Assembly: GCF_003205515.1 (NCBI RefSeq)
Contig: NZ_KZ826482.1
Coordinates: 248,001-312,000 of the forward strand
DNA: 64,000 bases
DNA from: Litorivita pollutaquae
Lineage (GTDB): Bacteria > Pseudomonadota > Alphaproteobacteria > Rhodobacterales > Rhodobacteraceae
Direction of reading: 5' to 3'
Part shown: positions 51,843-60,302 of the stretch, one piece after another
Layout: each line of letters begins with the position of its first letter
Numbering within the stretch: position 1 is the first letter of the stretch
The notes under the pieces: generated by a model
What the model was told of the DNA's origin: nothing
Database searches by the model: none
The model's input: only the letters and a program-made list of their open reading frames with translations
Position numbers and translations under genes: made by a program

Positions 51843-52817
51843 ATGACCAAACGCGCCGTTGCCACAGGTGTCGGATCTTACCTACCCGAACGCATTGTCC
51901 CCAATAGCGAGTTTGAAAAGTCCCTCGACACATCCGACGAATGGATTCGCACCCGCTCGGGCATCGAGCGGCGCCATTTCGCCGCCGAGGGGGAGCACAC
52001 ATCCGATTTGGCCGCCAATGCCGCCCGCGCCGCGTTGCAAGACGCCGGATTGGTCGCCAATGATATCGACGCCATCATCGTCGCCACCTCGACCCCGGAT
52101 CTGACCTTCCCCTCCGTCGCCACGATGGTACAGGAAAAAATCGGCATGACGCGCGGCTATGGCTTCGACGTGCAAGCGGTCTGTGCCGGTTTCATCTTCG
52201 CGCTCAGCAATGCCAATGCTCTGATTGTCTCCGGCCAAGCCGACCGCGTTTTGGTCATCGGTGCCGAAACCTTCAGCCGCATCATGGATTGGGAGGATCG
52301 CGCCACTTGCGTCCTCTTTGGCGATGGCGCGGGGGCCTTGGTGCTTGAGGCGGCAGAGGGCGCAGGCACGCCGGCGGACCAAGGTATTCTGGCCACGGAT
52401 TTGAATTCTGACGGCCGCTACCGCGACATGCTCTATGTGGATGGCGGCGTCAGCAGCACCGGCACCGCCGGAAAGTTGCGTATGCAGGGCAACCCGTTGT
52501 TTCGGCAAGCGGTGGAAAAACTAACATCCACGGCGCATCGCACCTTGGAAAAATCCGGCCTGACAGAGGCCGACGTCGATTGGATTGTTCCGCATCAAGC
52601 CAATATTCGCATCATCCAGGGCACCGCTAGAAAAATGGGTCTGCCGATGGAAAAAGTCGTTGTCACCGTGCAAGACCACGGCAATACCTCGGCCGCTTCG
52701 ATCCCCTTGGCCTTGGCAGTGGGCGTCCAACGGGGCCAGATCAAGCGCGGCGATCTTTTGGTTGCCGAAGCCATTGGCGGCGGGTTGGCATGGGGATCGG
52801 TGGCGCTGCGGTGGTAG
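51843..52817 (+). CDS. fabH: 3-oxoacyl-ACP synthase III
   Basis: Condenses acetyl-CoA with malonyl-ACP to start fatty acid synthesis. The catalytic Cys is in DVQAVCAGFIFAL, with His in IVPHQANIRII and Asn in DHGNTSAASIPLAL. The 324 residues are typical. It is in one operon with plsX. Confidence 0.97.
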   Translation: MTKRAVATGVGSYLPERIVPNSEFEKSLDTSDEWIRTRSGIERRHFAAEGEHTSDLAANAARAALQDAGLVANDIDAIIVATSTPDLTFPSVATMVQEKIGMTRGYGFDVQAVCAGFIFALSNANALIVSGQADRVLVIGAETFSRIMDWEDRATCVLFGDGAGALVLEAAEGAGTPADQGILATDLNSDGRYRDMLYVDGGVSSTGTAGKLRMQGNPLFRQAVEKLTSTAHRTLEKSGLTEADVDWIVPHQANIRIIQGTARKMGLPMEKVVVTVQDHGNTSAASIPLALAVGVQRGQIKRGDLLVAEAIGGGLAWGSVALRW

Positions 52818-52856
52818 AGCGCCGTTGAACGACCGTTGACCTGCGCGAAACGCTCC

Positions 52857-52870
52857 AAAAATCGATTTTT
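52857..52870. repeat. 14-base AT-rich palindrome after fabH
   Basis: AAAAATCGATTTTT is a perfect palindrome, 40 bases past the fabH stop. It may help end fabH transcription or be an architectural protein site before ihfA. Confidence 0.3.
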
Positions 52871-52955
52871 CGGGGCGAATTTTCCCGCCCTTCCTAAACC
52901 GCCCCGCCAAACAGCATCTTTTCGCACATAAACCGCTACCGCCAAGTCGTTGATA

Positions 52956-52985
52956 TTGACTCGGAAATTCCAATCGCCCTATGGT
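52956..52985 (+). promoter_or_regulatory. Predicted ihfA promoter
   Basis: TTGACT (52956-52961) is followed after 18 bases by TATGGT (52980-52985), or after 17 by CTATGG. The leader to the ihfA start would be about 15 bases and contains the GAGGGGG ribosome site. Confidence 0.4.
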
Positions 52986-53008
52986 TGGAAAAATCCGAGG
53001 GGGATAGA

Positions 53009-53311
53009 ATGAGTGAAAAGACGTTAACCCGCATGGACCTGAGCGAAGCTGTATTTCGTGAGGTCGGACTTTCCCGCAATGATAGCGCGCAATTGGTCGA
53101 GAGCCTTCTTGAACACATGTCCGATGCGTTGGTCAAAGGCGAGCAAGTGAAAATTTCGTCTTTCGGCACATTCTCGGTGCGCGAAAAAGCCGCCCGCGTT
53201 GGGCGCAATCCCAAAACCGGAGAAGAAGTGCCCATCAACCCGCGCCGGGTCCTGACCTTTCGTCCGTCGCACTTGATGAAAGATCGCGTCGCTTCCGGCA
53301 ACAAACGCTAA
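53009..53311 (+). CDS. ihfA: Integration host factor subunit alpha
   Basis: A DNA-bending protein that pairs with IhfB. The HU-fold features are [42 protein letters not shown] (in part) with the DNA-contact loop, and [13 protein letters not shown]. The start at 53009 follows a strong GAGGGGG. It is 100 residues long. ihfB is not in the window. The MerR-like gene 12 bases downstream is likely co-transcribed. Confidence 0.95.
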   Translation: MSEKTLTRMDLSEAVFREVGLSRNDSAQLVESLLEHMSDALVKGEQVKISSFGTFSVREKAARVGRNPKTGEEVPINPRRVLTFRPSHLMKDRVASGNKR

Positions 53312-53323
53312 GGACCGCTTGGC

Positions 53324-54511
53324 ATGACCAAGAGCGCCAATGCGTTCCGCACCATCAGCGAGGTGGCCGAATGGCTGGACACGCCCGCGCATGTCCTGCG
53401 ATTCTGGGAAAGCAAATTCAGCCAGATTAAGCCCGTCAAACGGGCCGGCGGGCGGCGATATTACCGCCCTGCCGATATGCAGTTGCTTGGCGGCATCAAG
53501 AAGCTCTTGCATGAGGATGGGTTAACCATCAAGGGCGTGCAAAAAACCCTGCGAGAGCATGGGGTTAAACATGTCGCGGCCCTGTCGCAGCCTCTGGACG
53601 AATTGACCGCAGCAGAGATGGCCGAAAGCGGCGAAACCATATCGACCACGCAACGCGATAACACATCAGATCCGGTCCAGTCGGATCCCATCACGTCGCC
53701 TATAGCCGCAGCAGATGCCGAAGCCGCCGTTGAGTCGCAGGACAGCACGGATGAAGCGCAAATCCATCTTGACGCGCCAGCGCAGCCAAACCCCACCGCC
53801 GACGTGGTGCCCTTCGACATCCCTACCGCCGCGCAGGCTCTGAGCGACCCGGACGAGAGTGCCCAGGAGGACACCCCCGTCGCCGCCGGAACGCACCTGT
53901 CGGTTGAGGATACGGATGCCACGCCTCAGGGCGACCTCTTTGCCGGCGCGCCAGATGGCCCCGCCGCTGTGCCAGATACGGCAACGCCAGACGCCGGTCC
54001 ACACACAGGACCAGATGCCGGCAACGACATGCCGCTGGTCAACACTGCCGATCCTGTCGACCTTACGGCGTCCGAATCACAGGAAGCTGAAACCGACACG
54101 CCAGCGGCCCCCGATCTGGCCGACACTATTCCGATCGGATCCGACCCGGCGCCGCGCGAAGCGGATCTGTCTCCCGGCCCCTCGCCATCCGTGCCGATAG
54201 CCGAAGATTCCGCCGCCCCGTATACCGCAGAGGACGCGCCCGCGCCGTCTGAACCGCCCGCAGTTGAACCACAGCCGGCCGGCGATGCAGAAACCGCCGC
54301 CCCCACAGATGTGCCGCCCCCCGCACCGCAGGTCATTGCCGTCGATGTTCCGGCTGACCCCGGCGATGATATCGCGGCCCCCAGCGGGATCTTAACGCAG
54401 TTCGCACGTCTCAGCGGACCGCTCCGCGCCGACGTCGCATTTGAAATGGCCCCGCTGCGCGACCGGCTGTCCGCATTGGCCGCGCGCATGGGCGGCGGCA
54501 CGCAAGAGTAA
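53324..54511 (+). CDS. MerR-like regulator with long disordered tail
   Basis: The first 95 residues are a MerR DNA-binding domain: [22 protein letters not shown] then [31 protein letters not shown]. The remaining 300 residues are low-complexity, rich in Ala, Pro, Asp and Glu, and contain no recognisable effector domain until a short conserved-looking C-terminus ([19 protein letters not shown]). A link with ihfA is common in alphaproteobacteria. AAGGA precedes the ATG. Targets are unknown. Confidence 0.85.
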   Translation: MTKSANAFRTISEVAEWLDTPAHVLRFWESKFSQIKPVKRAGGRRYYRPADMQLLGGIKKLLHEDGLTIKGVQKTLREHGVKHVAALSQPLDELTAAEMAESGETISTTQRDNTSDPVQSDPITSPIAAADAEAAVESQDSTDEAQIHLDAPAQPNPTADVVPFDIPTAAQALSDPDESAQEDTPVAAGTHLSVEDTDATPQGDLFAGAPDGPAAVPDTATPDAGPHTGPDAGNDMPLVNTADPVDLTASESQEAETDTPAAPDLADTIPIGSDPAPREADLSPGPSPSVPIAEDSAAPYTAEDAPAPSEPPAVEPQPAGDAETAAPTDVPPPAPQVIAVDVPADPGDDIAAPSGILTQFARLSGPLRADVAFEMAPLRDRLSALAARMGGGTQE

Positions 54512-54572
54512 TCAAAAAAGTGGTTTTTCCCTCTTGCTCCTGCCCCCAAAACCAGTATGAAGCCCTCATCGT

Positions 54573-54649
54573 CGGGCTATGGCGCAGCCTGGTAGCGCGT
54601 CCGTCTGGGGGACGGAAGGTCGCAGGTTCGAGTCCTGCTAGCCCGACCA
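54573..54649 (+). tRNA. tRNA-Pro (GGG anticodon)
   Basis: Acceptor CGGGCTA pairs with TAGCCCG. The anticodon stem TCCGT/ACGGA encloses CTGGGGG, giving GGG, and the T arm is GCAGG-TTCGAGT-CCTGC. The 3' ACCA is encoded. Length is 77 bases. Confidence 0.95.
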
Positions 54650-54749
54650 TGATAAATCGCCCGTGGCCCCTGCGGCCCGGGCGTTTTTCATATCTGCCTG
54701 ACCGGTTCAGGCATCTGGCGGCCCCCCGCCCAGTTCGAGGAGACCCGCG

Positions 54750-55829
54750 ATGACCGGCGTATTGGCCAGCCAGCAAATCCAAACCCTGATCGACACCGGA
54801 GCCTTATCCGCCAGCCCCCCGATTGATCCTGCACAGGTTCAACCGGCGAGCCTTGATCTGCGCCTTGGCACCCGCGCTTGGCGGGTTCGGGCCTCGTTCC
54901 TAACCGGTGAAGGCCGCAGCGTCGCAGAGCGACTCAACGAATTCGAGATGCATCAAGTCGATTTGACCGAGGGCGCGGTGCTGGAAAAAGGCTGCGTCTA
55001 TGTGGTGCCGCTGATGGAACGCCTTGCCCTGCCCGAGGGGTTGCAGGCGGTTGCCAATGCCAAAAGCTCGACCGGACGGCTCGATCTGCTCACCCGCCTG
55101 ATCACAGATGGCGGCACCGAGTTTGACCGGATCACGCCGGGGTATACCGGCCCGCTGTATGCCGAGATTTGCCCGCGCAGTTTTTCGGTTCTGGTCCGCC
55201 CGGGTATGCGGCTGAACCAGATCCGGTTTCGCGACGGACAAGCCATTGTCGACGATGTTGCTCTGCGCGCGCTCCATGCCGAGACACCGCTTGTCGATGG
55301 GGACGCGGTGATCATCGACGAGGGCCTGGGATTTTCCGTCGATCTGCGGCCTGCCTCCGGCGATCTGGTCGGGTATCGCGCCAAACCGCATACCGGGGTG
55401 ATCGATCTGGACCGGATCGGAGCCTATGATCCGGCGGAATATTGGGAAGAGGTGCGCAGCACCGAAGGCCGCGTGATCCTTGATCCGGGGGCGTTTTATA
55501 TCCTCGTCAGCCGCGAGGCTGTGTGCATCCCACCCGATTATGCCGCCGAAATGGCCCCCTATCTGGCAATGGTCGGTGAATTTCGGGTGCATTACGCCGG
55601 TTTCTTCGATCCCGGATTCGGCCATAGCCCTGCAGGCGGTGCGGGATCACGCGGGGTGCTTGAAGTGCGCTGTCACGAAGCCCCTTTCGTGTTGGAACAC
55701 GGGCAAGTCGTGGGACGGTTGGTCTATGAAAAAATGGCCGCGCGGCCGGCGCAACTTTATGGCACCGGCATTGCCTCCAATTACCAAGGGCAGGGTCTCA
55801 AATTGTCGAAACACTTCAAATCGGTTTAA
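54750..55829 (+). CDS. dcd: dCTP deaminase, double-length form
   Basis: Converts dCTP to dUTP for dTTP synthesis. At 359 residues it is about twice the usual length: the first half (about 1-175) has QPASLDLRLGTRAWRV, AKSSTGRLDLLTRL and GYTGPLYAEICPR; the second half (about 195-355) repeats the fold with VRSTEGRVILDPGAFYILVS (in part), AGFFDPGFG and EVRCHEAPFVLEHGQ. GAGGAG precedes the ATG. The fused form occurs in several alphaproteobacteria, from memory. Confidence 0.9.
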   Translation: MTGVLASQQIQTLIDTGALSASPPIDPAQVQPASLDLRLGTRAWRVRASFLTGEGRSVAERLNEFEMHQVDLTEGAVLEKGCVYVVPLMERLALPEGLQAVANAKSSTGRLDLLTRLITDGGTEFDRITPGYTGPLYAEICPRSFSVLVRPGMRLNQIRFRDGQAIVDDVALRALHAETPLVDGDAVIIDEGLGFSVDLRPASGDLVGYRAKPHTGVIDLDRIGAYDPAEYWEEVRSTEGRVILDPGAFYILVSREAVCIPPDYAAEMAPYLAMVGEFRVHYAGFFDPGFGHSPAGGAGSRGVLEVRCHEAPFVLEHGQVVGRLVYEKMAARPAQLYGTGIASNYQGQGLKLSKHFKSV

Positions 55830-55832
55830 AGC

Positions 55833-57212
55833 TCAAGCTTCCCGGACAAGGATTTCGTGCGCGTCGATCGGAAGCGGAGACACACGCTCATCACCATAGC
55901 GCACGGCATTGGGCAGGTCTCGCCAATAGGTGACGCGATTACGCCCCATATCTTTAGACCAATAAAGCGCGCGATCTGCGCGGGTGATCGCAGAATCCAA
56001 CGACTCTTCTGATCTGTCCATAAGCGTGACCCCGAATGAGGCCGTAAATCTGTCAACCTCGCCAGCGGGATCAGCCAAGTCGTCAATAATTCGGCGCAAA
56101 TCCTGCGCTACGATCTCAAGATCCTTTTCATCGACATCATGGAGCAAAGCCAGGAACTCTTCCCCGCCCCAGCGCGCCAATACATCCCGATCCCGCAGGC
56201 GTTTGCGCAGGGCATTGCTCACCTCTCCGAGGATGCGGTCACCAGCCTTGTGCCCATACCGATCATTGACCGATTTGAAATGGTCGAGGTCAATCAAAAC
56301 CACCCCAAGGTCACGTTGGCGGTGCAAGGAATTGAAATACGAATCGAGCCCATGACGGTTCGCCGCTCCGGTCAACGGGTCTATCAGAGCGATTCTAACG
56401 AGATCGCGTTCAACCTTGCGTCGGCGGCGGTCGATCCTGTCATATACCCGCGATGTGATGATGTTCATGACCCCAATGAGCCACAAGGTCAGCGCAAACA
56501 ATACATTCTGCAATGTCGCCGAAAAGTGATCGCCGCTCCAATGATCGGCAGCGATGCCTAATAACAATAGGCTACTCATTAATATTTGCGTCCGCGCGAT
56601 AAGACCGACAGGCGTGTCACTGAGCACCATACGATAGATGCGCCGATGCGCAAAAATCGTCGCCGTGCCAAGCGTCAATGGCACGATTGCCACCAATGTC
56701 ACCGGCGACATCGCCCCAAACAGAACACCAATATTGAACACATACCCCGCCATCCCGAGAAGCGCGATAAATATGGCCGCCATCGACGCAACCATCGCCA
56801 ATCTTGGCGCTCTGGCATATAGCAACAGGGAGATCGCCAAAAGCCCGGTGCTCATGGCGGTATTATCGCCCGTTTCGACCCAATCCACGCTGGCACCAGC
56901 CCCCACCACGGTTTCGAAGACCCGGCTGACCGGCCGCGTTACGGAACCGAAGGCAATTTCAAGCAATCTTGCGGCGCTCAAACCGATCACCGTCACCAAA
57001 GCAACTTTGCGTAGACGCGTCACAGGCTTCAACAGCCTGTGGGTCAACACGCAAAACCCAAGCAACAAGAGCATGAAGGCGGTCAAAGGGTGGGTGCCAG
57101 GATAATCGGGCACAGGTCGGTGAATTTGGCTTTGGAACCAATACCCGGACAACACCGTCAACGCGACGACGATCGCGATCGCCGCCAAAAACGGCCGCGC
57201 CCGATGCGCCAT
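55833..57212 (-). CDS. Membrane-bound diguanylate cyclase (GGDEF)
   Basis: Makes cyclic di-GMP. Several transmembrane helices (about 5-250, roughly eight) form an MHYT/MASE-like sensor that I cannot name. The GGDEF domain (about 290-455) has ALIDPLTGAANRHGLD, LIDLDHFKSVNDRYGH and the active-site RWGGEEFLAL. No EAL domain is present. The start is uncertain: codons between 57296 and 57212 are rare-type (ATA, AGG), so MAHRARPFLAAIAIV at 57212 is preferred, although no strong ribosome site is seen. Confidence 0.88.
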   Translation of the reverse strand: MAHRARPFLAAIAIVVALTVLSGYWFQSQIHRPVPDYPGTHPLTAFMLLLLGFCVLTHRLLKPVTRLRKVALVTVIGLSAARLLEIAFGSVTRPVSRVFETVVGAGASVDWVETGDNTAMSTGLLAISLLLYARAPRLAMVASMAAIFIALLGMAGYVFNIGVLFGAMSPVTLVAIVPLTLGTATIFAHRRIYRMVLSDTPVGLIARTQILMSSLLLLGIAADHWSGDHFSATLQNVLFALTLWLIGVMNIITSRVYDRIDRRRRKVERDLVRIALIDPLTGAANRHGLDSYFNSLHRQRDLGVVLIDLDHFKSVNDRYGHKAGDRILGEVSNALRKRLRDRDVLARWGGEEFLALLHDVDEKDLEIVAQDLRRIIDDLADPAGEVDRFTASFGVTLMDRSEESLDSAITRADRALYWSKDMGRNRVTYWRDLPNAVRYGDERVSPLPIDAHEILVREA

Positions 57213-57499
57213 GCCGACATAACTATAGGTTATGTTCCTTGCGTAAGACCGCAAACCGTCGACCTCCGGCATGGAGGACGGAAATATGTATTTCATCCCC
57301 GGCAAGGGAGCGGGCCTTGATAGGGGACTACAGCCAAAATCAAACTGACTGTTGTCAGCGGAGGGAAAACTACAACCATCGAAGCCACTCAGTTTATAAA
57401 ATCACATCAGAATGGCATCACTCTGCGCCAGCATGGTAAACATCCGGTAAACTTGGTTTACAATGTCACGCATCCGCAGCAACGGCTGGGAGATGTTGG
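57213..57499. other. Leader region of the diguanylate cyclase gene
   Basis: About 290 bases between two minus-strand genes. It holds the GGTAAAC repeats at 57435-57461 and A/T-rich segments that could form a promoter. I see no gene in it. Confidence 0.5.
57435..57461. repeat. GGTAAAC direct and inverted repeats
   Basis: GGTAAAC occurs at 57435-57441 and 57446-57452, 11 bases apart, and GTTTAC follows at 57456-57461, making the palindrome GTAAAC-TTG-GTTTAC. The helical-turn spacing suggests a binding site for a dimeric regulator upstream of the diguanylate cyclase. Confidence 0.45.
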
Positions 57500-57733
57500 C
57501 TAGAACCGGCCGATCCGGCGCATCAAACGGGTGCTTTGACGCATCCGTTTTCCCGTATTGCCGCCCTGAACCTGCGGCGCGGACGGGGGCGTGTCGCCCT
57601 GCCCTGCTTTGCTCTGTTTTGATTTGTCACCGCCGATACGCGACAAACTGTTCATCCCGACGCCGATACCTTTATTGACCACACGGCGCATCACCTGCCG
57701 CATGACCATATTAATCACTTGATTGACGTTCAT
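57500..57733 (-). CDS. Small Met/Arg-rich conserved protein
   Basis: A basic 77-residue protein starting MNVNQVINMVMRQVMRRVVNKG, unusually rich in Met, Val and Arg in its first 30 residues, with a polar, Gly/Gln-rich tail ending TRLMRRIGRF. AGGAG lies 7 bases before the ATG. I recall similar unnamed proteins in Rhodobacterales. No function is assigned; the N-terminal part may be an amphipathic helix. Confidence 0.65.
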   Translation of the reverse strand: MNVNQVINMVMRQVMRRVVNKGIGVGMNSLSRIGGDKSKQSKAGQGDTPPSAPQVQGGNTGKRMRQSTRLMRRIGRF

Positions 57734-57820
57734 TGCATTGCTCCTGCCTTGATGGCCCAAAGGCCCTTGGACTTAGTATAGCATGAAACATGCCAATTTC
57801 ACGGCCCTCCCCCGAACAAT

Positions 57821-58483
57821 TTACGGCAGTTCGATCACATCATCGTCTTCGAACAGGTCATCTTGCTCCGCATCCTCGGGTTCGTCGCCGGCATCTGCTC
57901 CCATTGGCGCGGGACGACTTTCCAAAAGCCCTGCCGCGCGCAATTCCTTAAGCCCCGGCAAATCGCGGGCATTCTCAAGCCCGAAATGATCGAGGAAGTT
58001 TTCCGTGACCACAAACGTCACCGGCCGGCCCGGCGTCATCCGGCGGCGGCCAAAGCGGATCCATTCCATCTCGATCAGCTGATCAATCGTGCCGCGGCTG
58101 ACCGAAACGCCACGAATTTCCTCGATCTCGGCGCGGGTGCAGGGTTGGTGATAGGCGATGATTGCCAGTGTCTCAATCGCCGCGCGGCTCAGCTTGCGGG
58201 TTTCGACGGTTTCCTTTTGCATCAAGAACCCAAGATCCGGCGCGGTGCGGATCGCATAGGCATCGCCAACGCGCACAACATGCACGCCGCGGCCTTCATA
58301 GCGTTTGGTCAGATAGACCAACGCTTCTTTCGGCTCGGATCCATGTGGCATACGCGCTTGCATATCCCGCACGGACACCGGTTCGGCGGTCGCAAACAAA
58401 ATCGCCTCGATCATCCGCTCTTGTTCGGCCATCGGCGGCGCTTCGAACAGGCTCTCTTCTTTGTCGTCTGCGTGTTCGCTCAT
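57821..58483 (-). CDS. scpB: Segregation and condensation protein B
   Basis: A subunit of the bacterial condensin SMC-ScpAB. Two winged helices are visible: MIEAILFATAEPVSVRDMQ and TRKLSRAAIETLAIIAYHQPCTRAEIEEIRGV (in part) followed by GTIDQLIEMEWIRFGRR. The C-terminus is acidic. The start lies 4 bases after the scpA stop. It is 220 residues long. Confidence 0.95.
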   Translation of the reverse strand: MSEHADDKEESLFEAPPMAEQERMIEAILFATAEPVSVRDMQARMPHGSEPKEALVYLTKRYEGRGVHVVRVGDAYAIRTAPDLGFLMQKETVETRKLSRAAIETLAIIAYHQPCTRAEIEEIRGVSVSRGTIDQLIEMEWIRFGRRRMTPGRPVTFVVTENFLDHFGLENARDLPGLKELRAAGLLESRPAPMGADAGDEPEDAEQDDLFEDDDVIELP

Positions 58484-58487
58484 GCTG

Positions 58488-59285
58488 TTAATCCTTCCGC
58501 CTGACCTGCACCGGCGCAAATGTCTCGTCTTGGCGGATCTCGGCTTTACCCTCTTTAACCAATTCCAATGAGGCGGCAAAGGTCGCCGCCGTCGCCGAGC
58601 GGCGTTTGACCGGATCATCGCCCCACCCCTCGGGCAGCCACGTGTTGATATCGGTCCACTCCCCGGCAAACCCGATCAAACCCCGCATCCGGCCAAGCGC
58701 CTCTTCCATCGTGTAAACGCTATCACGATCCATAACGAACGGGCGAAATTCATCCCGCGTGCGAATCCGCGCATAGGCCTGCATCAGATCTAAAAGCGTG
58801 GCAGTATAAGTGACTTTTTTAATCCGCTCGACAGTCTCCGGCACGCCGCGCGCAAAGAAATCCCGCCCCATTTGATCGCGCGCCATAAGACGCGCCGCCG
58901 CATCGCGCATGCCTTGCAACCGCTCCAACTGAAATGCCAGATGCGCGGCCAATTCTTCGCCCGAGGGACCGTCCTCTGTCGGGTCCGGCGGCAACAACAA
59001 ACGTGATTTCAAAAATGCCAACCACGCGGCCATCACAAGGTAATCGGCGGCCAACTCCAATCGCAACTGCTTGGCCTTTTCGACAAAGGCAAGATATTGC
59101 TGCGCCAGATGCAGAACAGAAATCTTACGAAGATCAACCTTTTGGCTGCGTGACAGGGTCAGCAAAACATCGAGCGGGCCTTCGAACCCGTCCACATCAA
59201 CGATCAGCGCCTCCGCAGCCAGCCGTTCGGCCACACGGTCTTGCGTCTCGCGATCCTGCGCATCAAAAAGCCCTGTGTCCGCCAT
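58488..59285 (-). CDS. scpA: Segregation and condensation protein A
   Basis: The kleisin subunit of SMC-ScpAB. The N-terminus has VDGFEGPLDVLLTLSRSQKVDL and ISVLHLAQQYLAFV; ADYLVMAAWLAFLKSRLLLP is the family core. It is 265 residues long. GAGGG precedes the ATG. It is encoded between nagZ and scpB on the same strand. Confidence 0.95.
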   Translation of the reverse strand: MADTGLFDAQDRETQDRVAERLAAEALIVDVDGFEGPLDVLLTLSRSQKVDLRKISVLHLAQQYLAFVEKAKQLRLELAADYLVMAAWLAFLKSRLLLPPDPTEDGPSGEELAAHLAFQLERLQGMRDAAARLMARDQMGRDFFARGVPETVERIKKVTYTATLLDLMQAYARIRTRDEFRPFVMDRDSVYTMEEALGRMRGLIGFAGEWTDINTWLPEGWGDDPVKRRSATAATFAASLELVKEGKAEIRQDETFAPVQVRRKD

Positions 59286-59291
59286 GCACCC

Positions 59292-60302
59292 TCAGCCGTG
59301 TAAACGCCCACCAATAAGCGCTTCAAGCTGGGCGTTGAGGGCCGAAATGTCAACAGGATCCGGGGTTTTGCGCAGGGCCATGGCCGCGTCGGCGCGCTTC
59401 TGCGCCGTGGCTGTCATACGGCCTGCCGCCTCGGCCACCTCGCGCATTTCGCTCATCGCGCCATTGCAATGCAAAATCACGTCGCATCCCGCCGCAAGCG
59501 CGCTACGCGACAATCCCCCCAAAGGACCACTGAGCGCCTTCATCGAAATATCGTCGGTCATGAGCAAGCCGCCAAACCCGATCTCGGTGCGGATCACCTG
59601 CATCATACGCGGCGAAAGCGTCGCGGGCATCGGATCGATCGCCGAATACACCAAATGCGCGGTCATCCCCAACGGCAAATGGTTCAGGGCTTTGAAAGGT
59701 GCAAAATCCACCTCGTGCAGGATCTCGGCCGGCTCTGACACCACCGGCAATTCCAGATGGCTGTCGGCGCGCGCCCGCCCGTGGCCGGGAATATGTTTCA
59801 CAATCGGCAAGACGCCACCATCCAAATGCGCCTGTGCTACCGCAGCACCGATCTTGGAAACGCTTTGTGCATCAAAGCCATAGCAGCGGTTTTTAAGAAA
59901 CGGATGGGTGCCGTCGTCGGCCACATCGACCATCGGGGCGCAATTGCTGTCGATGCCGAGGCTGCGCAATTCGGCAGCGATGATTGCATATCGCAAATAC
60001 ATCGCGCGCGGCGCGGCCTCGGCCCCAGCGGCACCAATATGCTCAAGCGGCGGTTGCCAATCAGAGGCCAACGGCGGGCGCAGGCGCTGCACACGGCCAC
60101 CCTCCTGATCAATGGTGATCATCGCCTCACGGCCCACACAATCGCGCAGCTCAGCGCACAGCGCGCGCACTTGTTCCGCAGTGTCGATATTGCGTGCAAA
60201 AAGGATAAAGCCAAAAGGGTTCGCCGATTTGAAAAAGGCCTTCTCGGACTCTGTCAGACGCAGGCCGGAAAGGCCGAAAATCGTCGCGCCGAAAGCACTC
60301 AT
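59292..60302 (-). CDS. nagZ: Beta-N-acetylhexosaminidase NagZ
   Basis: Cuts GlcNAc from anhydromuropeptides in the cytoplasm during cell-wall recycling. GH3 features are AMITIDQEGGRVQRL, the KHIPGHGRARADSHLELP loop with catalytic His and Asp, and GLLMTDDISMKAL. It is 336 residues long. The ATG overlaps the SPOR gene stop by 4 bases, so the two are coupled. Confidence 0.95.
   Translation of the reverse strand: MSAFGATIFGLSGLRLTESEKAFFKSANPFGFILFARNIDTAEQVRALCAELRDCVGREAMITIDQEGGRVQRLRPPLASDWQPPLEHIGAAGAEAAPRAMYLRYAIIAAELRSLGIDSNCAPMVDVADDGTHPFLKNRCYGFDAQSVSKIGAAVAQAHLDGGVLPIVKHIPGHGRARADSHLELPVVSEPAEILHEVDFAPFKALNHLPLGMTAHLVYSAIDPMPATLSPRMMQVIRTEIGFGGLLMTDDISMKALSGPLGGLSRSALAAGCDVILHCNGAMSEMREVAEAAGRMTATAQKRADAAMALRKTPDPVDISALNAQLEALIGGRLHG

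Noticed and set aside
54573-54649. tRNA-Pro and tRNA-Gly genes as phage or island attachment sites
   Set aside because: No integrase, no repeated tRNA 3' end and no change of base composition beside either tRNA.
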